From Closterium sp. Naga37s-1 (taxonomy: Eukaryota; Streptophyta; Zygnematophyceae; Desmidiales; Closteriaceae), in assembly GCA_947471745.1 (NCBI GenBank), contig CANJKZ010000010.1, positions 9,545,501 through 9,609,500 on the forward strand: a stretch of 64,000 nt of DNA, written 5' to 3'. Of this stretch, positions 54,710 through 64,000 are shown in pieces. The translations under genes were made by a program, and so were the position numbers. Each line of letters starts with the position of its first letter. Position 1 is the stretch's first letter. The notes beneath the pieces are model-generated. The model was given only the letters and a program-made list of their open reading frames with translations, had not been told where the DNA came from and made no database searches.

Positions 54710-55238
54710 GTGATTTGAACTGACGTTTTACACCAGTCCTAACACCATCGCTGAGCTAGAGTAATCTAGCCATGCACTGGATCTGATTTGTGATAATAAC
54801 TTCGTCAATGCGTGCAAGCTTTCCTACACACCCCTTTTGTTGCACCTGGTCCTGATTCAAATGCTTGTATTCAATGCAGTTTGCATTTTCCTTGATTTTG
54901 TACCGAATACATGGAGCTTTGCCATTGCTTGAATTAGTTCTGCAGTTTACATCTACAGCACGCAATTTTCGTGATTCGTGATTCAGCTGTGTTCCGCTCT
55001 GTGCACTTCTCACGGCATTGCCGCTTGTTTGCTCGCATGCTTTCACCCCTGCCACGACAACTCCAAGGTTATCCCGCCCTAGTTACACAAGCAGCGCACC
55101 TGCCGGCAGCTCAGACGACACCATTCTTCCTGGACAGACACGCCACAGACCTTGACCTGACACCCGCTTGGGTAACCTCCGTCGCTATTTTATCGTACTA
55201 GGTGGTGTGTAGGCGACTCCGCTTTTCGACCCCCGAAA
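54710..55238. other. Intergenic, 3' of the DUF4378 gene and promoter of VHA-F
   Basis: AT-rich. No conserved ORF or repeat seen. Confidence 0.5.
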
Positions 55239-55980
55239 ATGGCTGCCACCGCCTCGGCGATTGCCGCGTCTAGACCAGATGGTTACTTGATAGCCATGAT
55301 CGCAGATGAGGTAGGGCGAACTTGGATCAGCGATCCCTCACTCTAATGCTCGCGTCGTTCTTCTCACCGAGTTCGTGTAGGTGGGTAGAAGACCACGATA
55401 AATGACATATTCCTCACATTATTCCGTCAAATGCGCAGGACACGATAACCGGATTTCTGCTGGCCGGAGTGGGCCACATGGACGTGCGGCGACGGAAGAA
55501 CTATCTCGTCGTCGACTCCAGTGAGCTCTTCGCGACTGGCCCTGAGTCTGTATTTTTCAGGTTATCTTCGATTTGGCGCTGATCAGGAGGTTTTCTGCTC
55601 GTGTGTTTTCAGAGACCCCTGTGCGACAGATCGAGGAGTCGTTTAAAGAGTTCAGCAACAGGGAGGACGTCGCCGTCATTCTTATCAGCCAATATGTGGG
55701 TCGCCTCGATCATCATTCAACAGGGAGCTGCAGTCTGAATTACGTTCATCTTGCTTTTTGATCATATTTAGCCTCGTTCTCGCCATTAAAGCCTTGTTCC
55801 TGTGCCGTGCAGATCGCCAACATGATTAGGTACAGCATCGACAGCTACAACAAGCCCATACCAGCCGTGTTGGAGATCCCCAGCAAGGAGCACCCGTACG
55901 ACCCCAACCAGGACTCCATTCTCTCGCGCGTCAAGCACATGTTTGCCTCCTCTGAGTCCGTTTCTGACTCCAGGGTCTGA
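55239..55980 (+). CDS. VHA-F: V-type proton ATPase subunit F
   Basis: Four exons in phase: 55239-55310, 55439-55520, 55613-55695 and 55813-55980, 134 residues, close to plant VHA-F (about 130). Clear matches throughout: RPDGYLIAMIADEDTITGFL, GVGHMDVRRRKNYLVVDSKT, RQIEESFKEFSNREDVAVIL, ISQYIANMIRYSIDSYNKP and IPSKEHPYDPNQDSILSRVK. Subunit F sits in the central stalk of the V1 sector, which couples ATP hydrolysis to proton pumping in vacuolar and endosomal membranes. Introns are short (about 90-130 bp). The start codon is the only ATG in frame with the conserved N-terminus. Confidence 0.96.
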
Positions 55981-56383
55981 CACGCCCCGCGCACGCTCAC
56001 ACGCTCACGGCCATCTTCAAATCGTTCCCTTATTACCAAGCTCGTTCAAGCTCCTGCCTGATTCCGGTTTGCTCTCTGCACTCTCCACAGCCTGTCCCTG
56101 TACGCATGCTGTGTGCAGGTTGGTTGCCCATACCACACTAGAAGTTTCATATTCAATAGTTGTGTAGCTTATTGGTTTGTTTCCTTAACAGATGCAGACG
56201 ACAGTGATACATGACAAAGCTGTATCAAGCATATGGTGCCCCAAGTCACTACATTGATGAAGCCTGTACACTTTCACCACAGAGCAAGTCACCACCACCA
56301 AATCATTCCAGCTAGGAGTTATCAAATATTTCAGCTCCTTGGCATGAGGCATGCAGAAGGAGTGGCGTGGGACATGTCTCACG
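55981..56383. other. Convergent intergenic region between VHA-F and DEG
   Basis: 403 bases with the 3' UTRs of both genes. No other signal. Confidence 0.5.
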
Positions 56384-59300
56384 TCACATGTCAGGTGTGG
56401 CCTCCTCTGTGACAATAGTGAGTGTGACTGTCTTCCCATGTGCCCTCTTGACAACGAGGGGCACCTTCACGCCCACCTTATCTCCCAGCAAGTCCAGCAC
56501 CTGGCGGGAAGAGGTCACTGGCTGCCCTGCAAACTCCACTATCACATCACCTGGCTGTAACCCACCCCTGGCTGCAGGCGACCCAGGAATCACCTGAGGG
56601 GGGTGGGAGAAGAGCAAAAGAAAAGACAGAGTGAGATGGTCAAGAGGAAACAAGGCAGCAGCACAAGCAACGCAGGGCTACACTACGAAGGACATCCAGC
56701 AGTGTTGGTCTGGTCTGACTGGCCAAGAGTTGCATCACAGACATGGACCCGAGAGCTCACACGCCACCTGAGCCCACGTGGCCCCATAACAGCAAGTCAC
56801 CTGGGGGACGAGAATGCCGGCATCGACCGGGGGGAAGGAGGGGTCTCTGTCCCTCAGCTGTGCTGCAATGGAGGCGTTGAGCTCCAACATCTTGATGCCC
56901 ACGAATGGCCGCACCACTCTCCTGCACTTGGGGTTGAGACGAGAGGGGGAGGGATGGGAAAGGGGGAACGACAAGAGGAGAAAGACGGCAAGCTGACCCA
57001 GTCTGTTCCACCTCTCCTGTCCCCCATGCGACCTCTGCTTTCTTACTCAACATGCCCTTCCTCTCGCGCATCCAAATCTAATCATAAACTGCAGTCAATA
57101 GGGATGGTGGAACAGACCCTTCTGTTGCTGTGCCCCCATGCCCCTTGCCCCCTCTGTTCTCCTCGAATGCAATTTTCTACCCCCCTCTGTTCACCAGTGC
57201 CACTCACCCATGGCGGGAGAGCTGGTCCAGGATGTGAACCGCGGAGTCGATGGGGATGGCGAAGCTGACCCCATCAGCTGCCAGCGCCTTCATGTTGTTG
57301 ATGCCCACCACCTCCCCGTCCAGATTCACCAGCGGCCCCCCGCTGTTGCCCTGCTCCCCCATGCGTGACACGCACACACGCGCCGTTCATGGTTTGTGAG
57401 GACGGATTTACCAGCAGGCAAAGGTGCGCGGATACAGATGGATGGTAATGGCATGACCCGGGACAGCATCTTATGGTGTGGAAGCATCTCACATGAGATG
57501 GCGTGGCAGAGACTGTTGTGCATGTGTGCGTGGGGTTGCTGCTGTGCATGTTCACACCGCATTGATGGCTGCATCTGTATGAATGTAATCCATTCGACCT
57601 CCCCTCAGCCCCAGCTCTGTGCCCTTGCGATCCACACAACTGCACGCCACCGTGGGAGGGCGGAAGAGGAACAGCAGGAACAAGGTTCACGACATGCCAC
57701 AGGTAACACTGTGAAAGACTATCTGCCCCTACTCTGGCCATAAAACGCTCATTCACGTCACCCAACAAAAACACCTGAGATGGCCACCTGATGCTTGTAT
57801 GCTGCCAGCATGATTACAGCCTGGACCTGACTGCATGTTCAACCACCAGCAGCACCTGAAGCCCCAGCCAGCAGCACCTGAGGGCGCAGGCAGCACCTGA
57901 AGCCCCAGCCAGCATGTGAAGGCGCATTCAGCAGCAGTGAAGGGGTGCGCCCACCTGACGATGCCGGCAGTGACGGTGTTGGAGAGGTGCAGAGGCGAGC
58001 CCAATGCCACCACCCAGTCCCCCGGCGCAGTGCCTTGGACGACCCCAGCTTCACCACCGGCAGCGGTGACGGTGCTGACACCTGTGTTGGGCAGTGTGGC
58101 GGGTGAGAAGAGGAAAGGAGAGGAGAGGAGAGGAGAGGCAGGCAGCAAGGGTGGACAGCCACTCGAAGAGCACAGAAATTGGATTCGAGTAGCAAGGAGC
58201 AAAGTGATGTCAGCGTGGTGGAGAAGAGTGATGGGGGCAGCACAAGAGGCATCGCAAGGTGTTGGCCTACAGGTGTGGAAGCAGGAGAAAGGAGAGTGGT
58301 GAGACAGGTGGGTGAGGGCAAGAGCACGTGTTTTAGCACCTTGACGAGGGCGATGTCAGAGAGAGAGACAAAGCTCAGCACGTGGCCGTCAAACGTGCGT
58401 CCGTCCTGCAGCGTCACCTGCAGCTGTTATGGGGGGCGACCGGAGGGGCAGGGCAGGCAGTAGTTGGCACGAGCATCAGCCAACAAGTCACCAGGACGCA
58501 GAAGTGAGTGTTTGCACTATAAACTTTGGAGCTAAGTTGGGTAAGGGGGGGTGTTGGTCAATGGAGCAGAGAGAAAAGTGACAAAGGATCAGGTGGCAGT
58601 CAGGCTACACAGCCACAGTAGCTTGCGTTACCCTCGTCCTAGGGCCCTCACCATGCCCCCAGCGGCCTCACCATGCCCCTAGCGCCCCTCACCATGCCCC
58701 CAGCGCCCCCCACCCAGCGCCCCTCCCCCCCACCCCCCGTTGGCGCCCTGACCGTGGCGCGGGAGCTCCAGTAGGGCGCAGAGGAGGCGGAGGGGTCGAC
58801 CATCTCCGCCACCACGTGCGCGTTGGTGAGAATGAGCCCGTCCGCCCTGATTATGGCCCCCGACCCCATCGCCTGCCCGCTGAACATGCCCCGCCCTGAT
58901 GGGGAGGGGGGTGAAGGGGTGGGGAGGACGGGAGGGGGAGAGGAAAAAGGTGCAGGGGAATGTGACTGGCGACGGATACATGATGGCGCACTCTTGTGGG
59001 ACGCACATGCATGAACGCACGCATACATGAAAGCATGCATCCACGCATTCGCCCCTTCCCCCCACCCCCCACCTCTCCCCCCTCCCCCTCCCCCCCTCCA
59101 ACACACACACTCACGCGGATTCACACTGTCCACGCACCCACACTGACTGTCAGGTTGACCACAGCAGGCGCTGCCCTTGCAGCCGCGTCAGCAATGGCAT
59201 GTCGAGACAAACAATTCCGCCCACACGTCCCACCACCACTACTACTTTCATCCCCTTTCTCCCTCGCATCCGCCTCCCCATGCCCCGTCCCTGCCATTCC

Positions 59301-59999
59301 CCCTTCTTCACTCCCCCCCTGTTTCCCACTCTCAACTGCCTTCGTCCACTCTCCTTCCCCATCCTTAGGCCCTTTTCCCCTTCCCCCCTGCGCCTCCGTC
59401 TTTCCCCCAGGTTCCCCTTCCCCCGGGAGCAGCCGTTTAATCCCCTCAACCACGCTGCGGGGCGCGGAAAGGGATCCATGCGGGGGAGGTGCGGGCAGAG
59501 GCGGGGAGTCGGGGCCGGGGAAGGGGATAGAGGCATCGGCGGTGAGAACCAGCCGCGGAATAACTCTTGAACGAGGCGAGGCTATAGCTTCAAGCGGAGA
59601 TAACGGCAGGGAGGCATGGGTGGAATCTGCGGCGGCGGAGTCACGCGACTCGTAGTGGGGGAAGGCGGAAAACGGACCAGCGGATCGCGCGTGATGGGCG
59701 GATGGGAGCGGGGAGGGCGCATGAGGCGAATGAAGCGCAGTTGCCGCAGTCGCTCCGCCTGCCAGTGCGCCGACGAGAGCAGGAAGGAACCACGAGAAAC
59801 GGCGCGACGATGATGAGGAAGGTTTAACGGGAGTCGCTGGCGTAATTGATTGGTGCAATCTCCGAATTCCCGTTTCCGCAGCTTGGAGCGGAGCTCGGAG
59901 TTCCGCGGCTGCCCCGGCCAGCAATCCCTGCGCAGAGGAAACCCGCTTGACGTCACCGACTCGCCGCGACATGCACCGTGCGAGCAGGTATGACGTCAT
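56384..59999 (-). CDS. DEG/HtrA-type serine protease with C-terminal PDZ, frameshift in exon 4
   Basis: Eight exons: 59999-59138, 58895-58753, 58417-58340, 58081-57955, 57639-57558, 57350-57208, 56921-56801 and 56593-56384, about 588 residues if the frame is continuous. The N-terminus ([19 protein letters not shown]) looks like an organelle presequence and is followed by a TM-like segment ([19 protein letters not shown]), as in mitochondrial HtrA2/DEG14. The catalytic triad is complete: His in TNAHVVAE, Asp in SDIALVKV, Ser in GNSGGPL. One PDZ domain follows ([19 protein letters not shown]). Oddity: exon 4 reads [14 protein letters not shown] in one frame and [20 protein letters not shown] in the next, with one base too few in the C5 run (plus strand) at 58019-58023. 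The flanking exons agree with a 128-base rather than 127-base exon. Confidence 0.85.
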
Positions 60000-62304
60000 G
60001 GCTCGAGAAACGAGATAGCCACCGCAATTGGCGCTGGAAACGTCGGTCACATTACACCTGAAAGCGGGCGCATTGCGAAAGCCCAGTTATCGATCCACAC
60101 AGCATCGAGCACGTCATTAACACGCCATGCTTCGTTAGTGAACTTTGACTTACTTCCTTATAACTGGTGAACTTTATACAATCATACGAATCAGTTTCCA
60201 CTGGTCAGTGGGAAATCACATTTGCCCTCGTTAGTGTACTGTCAATGAAATCGGGTTGTTGTACATGAAAACATGTGGTAGCCTAAGGAAGCGGAAATAT
60301 CTTGCTTCGCCTCGCCTGCGAGCGAGTCGGCGAGGTAGCAATCGGCGCCATCACATCACACCTCCCTTCTCGAAAACCTTCATTTACTGCGGATGATTGT
60401 ATGGAAGCGTCCATCACGTGATCAGCACGCTGGTCCCAACGAATCAGTGATCTCGGCAGGCCCAAAGATCCGCCAGGCTGGATAGTGTGCAGCATAGTAG
60501 CAAGCCCTTGCAACAATTACAAGTACCCCAACGTTTTTGTCCATCCAACAGTGGTCTCAACTCTACTGTGTGCGGTGTAGTCTAGACTGGACTAAGTGCC
60601 TGCCATTTGCAGGGCGATACTGGCAGGGCAGCCGCAAAACAGACTGCGTTTGTGCTGGCAGAACCCCATCCGCTGTGAACCTGCAGAAATGCTGGCGTTT
60701 CTGGCAGAGGTGTTTGTCCTTCAAGATTCGTCCTAAATTCAATCGAATCGGTCGATGAACCATGTGATAAACCCATGCGTTATCATTAATCCGCAACCGT
60801 TCCGGGATTCCTACGAATGCCATTGGCGAAAGCGAGTCTTACAGACGCTGAGAAAATGATTCGGTTTTCCCAGCCATTCAGCTGTCTTTTCACGCGCGTG
60901 ACAAGAAAAGAGTGTGAATCCTAGCTCCAAGATCAAAACAACTGTGCACTAATCTGAGTCTATAGTTATCATAGTACTTGTTTGATTGTGGGTTGTTCTC
61001 ACCATTTTCTCCTATTATTTTCTTCTTTTCTTAGCCTGAATGCTACTCTTGGCCTGAATGCTACTCTTTCATACTAGCATCGTCCATGTGATCCACTCAG
61101 TAGGGTGTAGTGTCGAAACGGTTCAAGGCCGCTTGACTCGCTTGTCCGTTGAGATATATCATGAGGTTTAATGCGAGGGTAATTAGTTTAAGCGTTGACT
61201 CGAATCATCCTAAACTTTGAAACGTGACCTGTGGCAGCTTCAAGGCTGTGAATTCGGCGGTAATACAGCAGGGCGTTCCATATTGGTCTGATCATTTCGA
61301 ATTTTGACGCACAGCCAAGCACACATTCGTCGCCAGCCCATTCCTCGCCGCAGGATCGCACGAAGCAGCATATGCACGCCGCATTACCTCGCTAAGTGTG
61401 GGTGCGCTGTGTTACTGTCGCCGCATACCCCGCGCGATACTCGAATTGGCTTGGCACTGACGAAAAGATTGCACAGAGATGGTGCAATACGTCAATGCTA
61501 GATAACGAGGATTACAATGTGGTGAAGGCCAATGTCCTGATTGAACCCACAAGCAAGAAGACACTACTAACCATTCCTCAGCAATCAATAGTCCCATCCA
61601 TGGAGCTCAGCTCAGCTGTCAGGGTATTCCCTAACCTGTCCCTATCGTGTACAGTTTGCAGTCCAGCCCGCCCGATCGATCCACGCAGACGTGTCGCGCG
61701 GCTATCTGAGAGCCGAGGGTTCAGCAAAATCAGCAAACGCCCTCACTCATTCCCGCTGTCCCGACGCTCCTCTTGGGGGAGCAGGGCTTCAGGATGGATG
61801 GCGGAGGGGCTGAGAAGCTCCTAGGCTAACGCATTAATCAAGGGCATCGCCAGAAATGGCAACAGGAACCTTCGCAACTGCCAAATTCGCGAATGGGCCG
61901 AGTGATGCTGCTCAGTCGATGCTGCTCTCACATGCCGAAAGAATACCGCGTCGTATCCTCATCATTGGTCCCCCAACGCTGTTAGCGACGCGGTTTATGA
62001 TCATCGGTAGCAATCACAGCTTGTTGCAAGTTAACTTCCTTCAAGCAGGAACCGTTAGTCTTGCAGGAAACATTTTCTCGATAGGTTCTCGAGCACGACG
62101 ACAAAGAGCTAGTATCGCATCCCGTTCCTTCAGCTGAGCTTAACATCCGCCGCCGTGAATTGCGTGAGTAGTAGCAATACTGTAATCCGGTTTCCACGTC
62201 ACGACCTCGTACAGGGCACGCAGTCTCTAATAATGTCAGACGGCGCAGCCGAATAAGGAGAAAACAGCCACCAAGCCGTTGGCGAGCGACGCGGCGTGCT
62301 CGCC
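60000..62304. other. Divergent intergenic region, 2.3 kb
   Basis: AT-richer than the neighbouring genes, with several stops in all frames. Open frames of 60-142 codons (for example 61396-61824, plus) match nothing I know. A short direct duplication (CCTGAATGCTACTCTT, twice at about 61035-61070) is the only repeat seen. It must contain the promoters of DEG and the following gene. Confidence 0.45.
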
Positions 62305-64000
62305 ATGGACCGATATCTGCGGGGAGCCGTAAGAACTCCGCACGAGGCGAGCAGCGCCGTGATTTCCGGCGATACCACAGGTTCCAGCGCGTCCGCCGTT
62401 GATTTCCGACACCAGACGCCGAATCCACTCACGAGCGTGTCCGCAGCGACAGCCGTTCATGGCTCTATGCCCGCCGAACGGTGGCCTTTACTTTGTAGTG
62501 CCGTCAGCAGCAGTACGAGTGGCAGCACGAGCACGATAAGCGCAGCGCTCCTCGAGATCGCCGCGGCGCGGCCGCCATTCGATGCCAATTTGCAGCGGAT
62601 ACTGGACACCTCGTCACTCGACGAATTCTGCAGCGCGGGGGAACCAAATCCTGTCCGCGGAAGTTTTCCCCCCTTTTACCCCGCACAGCGCCGCCTACCC
62701 GCGCGCTCGCTGCGCGGAGACCCGCCTGGCGGGTCCGCGGGGCCCCTCCCCATTGCACCGGCTCCGAATGTGTGGGGCACCGCGAGCGCGCATCGCCTTC
62801 CCACTGCGGGCTTTCTTCCCGTCGTTCCCGAGGCCCTGGCGGCCGTTACGGGCGGCTCGAGCCCCGTGCACGGCCTCGTGTCGTTGCCGGAGCGCCTTCA
62901 CGGCCTCTTCACCTCCACTGACTTTCTGCCTTCCGCCCAGTTACCCCCCAGCGCGCATGACGCGGCCTCCCGTGCTGCCGCTCACCGACCCTTACCCGCG
63001 TCGTTGATGCTGCCGCCACCGGAGCCACGAGCCGCCGGGACCGCCGGCACGTCAGCTGCAGCCTCGGCGACAGCGCGTTGGGAGAGCGACTCGGCAGCCA
63101 CGCTAGCAGCGCCGCTGACGACGTCGACGAGCGCGGCGCTGGAGGCGGGGTTTGCGACATTTGCGGGCTCTGATCGTCACGTCGACGACGGCGCCTCGAG
63201 GTGGCGGAGGCGACTGGAGCTGCGCTGCGAGCCCGTCGCCGCCGGCGGCGGCGGTGCGGAGGCAGGCGCAACATGGGCCTTCCCCTCGGCGGAACAGCTG
63301 GTAGCAGCAGCGGATGAATCGAAGGGTATCCCTGTGACAGTGACGGAGGGCCTGCCGCGGGCGCTGGAGCTCGCAAGGCGGGGAATGGATAACGCGGAAG
63401 GGGACGGGGGTTTAGAGGGCGTGGGCGGAGGCGGGGGCATGGAGGGCGTGGTTGAGACCTGGGGCACGTGGGACACGGCGTGGGGCGCGATGGGGATGGA
63501 CGCGGGGTTGAGAAGCGCTGGCACCGGCTTGGGCGCGGCGGATATGAGCGCAGACATGGGCATGGGCGCGGGCGCGGGCGCGGACATGGTTATGGGCACG
63601 GGGATGGGGATGGACATAGAGGCGGCGGTGGAAATGGAGTTGCGATGCGCCGAGGAGCTACTGAGACGCACCGCCATGGTAGCCGAAGCCGAGGCGCCGG
63701 CCATCGCGCCCGAGGGAGAGGCTGACGCGCCCGCCATGGCTCCGCGCGAGGCCGAGGTAACGGCCATGGCGGGAGAGGTCGAGGCGCGAACGGATAGCAC
63801 GCAGGATAGCGGCATGGCAGACCCGCCGTCGCACCCTCTCGCCCTCGCTGCAGCGCAAGCACCGCCCGTGTCTGGCGGTGACGCACCCTCTCCTGGTGCT
63901 GCCCCAGAAATCGCGCGCTTATCCCGCCGCAACACGTGGTCCGCAGCGCCGTTCCCGTCGTCGGCGGACGCGGCGCTGATGCAGGCGATGGAGCTGGATC
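62305..64000 (+). CDS. Unrecognised protein, 3' end beyond the window
   Basis: A frame without stop runs from ATG at 62305 (MDRYLRGAVRTPHEASSAV) to the last base, 565 codons, and continues beyond the edge. A later Met at 62467 is an alternative start. Ala/Pro/Gly/Ser-rich, with an ordered-looking segment LLEIAAARPPFDANLQRILD near residue 75, a Gly-Met-rich stretch (63400-63610: GMGMD, MGMGAGAGADM), acidic Ala/Glu repeats and, near the end, LSRRNTWSAAPFPSS, which looks like a phosphorylation or docking motif. GC-rich third positions and the length support real coding sequence. Possibly the disordered N-terminal part of a regulatory protein or transcription factor; I do not recognise a family. 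Confidence 0.6.
   Translation, partial: MDRYLRGAVRTPHEASSAVISGDTTGSSASAVDFRHQTPNPLTSVSAATAVHGSMPAERWPLLCSAVSSSTSGSTSTISAALLEIAAARPPFDANLQRILDTSSLDEFCSAGEPNPVRGSFPPFYPAQRRLPARSLRGDPPGGSAGPLPIAPAPNVWGTASAHRLPTAGFLPVVPEALAAVTGGSSPVHGLVSLPERLHGLFTSTDFLPSAQLPPSAHDAASRAAAHRPLPASLMLPPPEPRAAGTAGTSAAASATARWESDSAATLAAPLTTSTSAALEAGFATFAGSDRHVDDGASRWRRRLELRCEPVAAGGGGAEAGATWAFPSAEQLVAAADESKGIPVTVTEGLPRALELARRGMDNAEGDGGLEGVGGGGGMEGVVETWGTWDTAWGAMGMDAGLRSAGTGLGAADMSADMGMGAGAGADMVMGTGMGMDIEAAVEMELRCAEELLRRTAMVAEAEAPAIAPEGEADAPAMAPREAEVTAMAGEVEARTDSTQDSGMADPPSHPLALAAAQAPPVSGGDAPSPGAAPEIARLSRRNTWSAAPFPSSADAALMQAMELD

Noticed and set aside
60537..60758. 73-codon Cys/Trp-rich ORF
   Set aside because: Short, overlaps an antisense ORF of similar size, no known motif.

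Overview
The window is nuclear DNA of a photosynthetic eukaryote. Genes are split by GT-AG introns, the DNA is GC-rich, and microsatellites and retroelements are common. Several genes belong to the green lineage: a plastid glucose-6-phosphate/phosphate translocator, an OEP24-type plastid outer-membrane pore, a DUF3326 protein, a DUF4378 (TRM/LONGIFOLIA-like) protein and a plant-type vacuolar ATPase subunit F. My best inference is a streptophyte alga, possibly a Closterium-like zygnematophyte. That is not proven.

Layout from left to right. DUF3326 gene (minus, cut by the left edge). SLC35D-like nucleotide-sugar transporter (plus). GPT (plus). N-terminal glutamine amidohydrolase NTAQ1 (minus). 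From 9858 to 25825 lies a Ty1/copia nest: an 8.3-kb element with 1406-bp LTRs, whose right LTR is split by a second, younger 7.7-kb copia element with 151-bp LTRs. Both have intact target-site duplications. Then OEP24 (minus), diverging from a large eIF5B gene (plus). Then a small secreted Lys/Pro-rich protein (minus), and a 12.5-kb, 23-exon ELAPOR/KIAA1324-type receptor gene (minus). The introns of the receptor gene hold a 14-bp satellite and several retroelement 3' ends buried in GA microsatellites. The right end has a DUF4378 protein (plus), VHA-F (plus), a DEG/HtrA serine protease (minus) with a one-base frameshift, and an unrecognised open frame running off the right edge (plus).

The most unusual signal is at exon ends. 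In four places (DUF3326 exons 1 and 3, eIF5B exons 6 and 7) the last bases of an exon plus its 5' splice site are tandemly repeated 4 to 10 times, giving arrays of near-identical splice donors. A decayed single copy of another exon end follows eIF5B exon 4. The second notable signal is a PheT/EMAPII-like tRNA-binding OB-fold inside the N-terminal region of eIF5B. The third is a retroelement family whose 3' ends run into (GA)n and which repeatedly sits between GA microsatellites.

The genes are mostly unrelated housekeeping loci, so no operon-like logic is expected. GPT and OEP24 both concern metabolite traffic across the plastid envelope. The NST, VHA-F and ELAPOR-like products belong to the endomembrane system. 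Exon borders were chosen by splice consensus, phase and family similarity, and all need transcript support.
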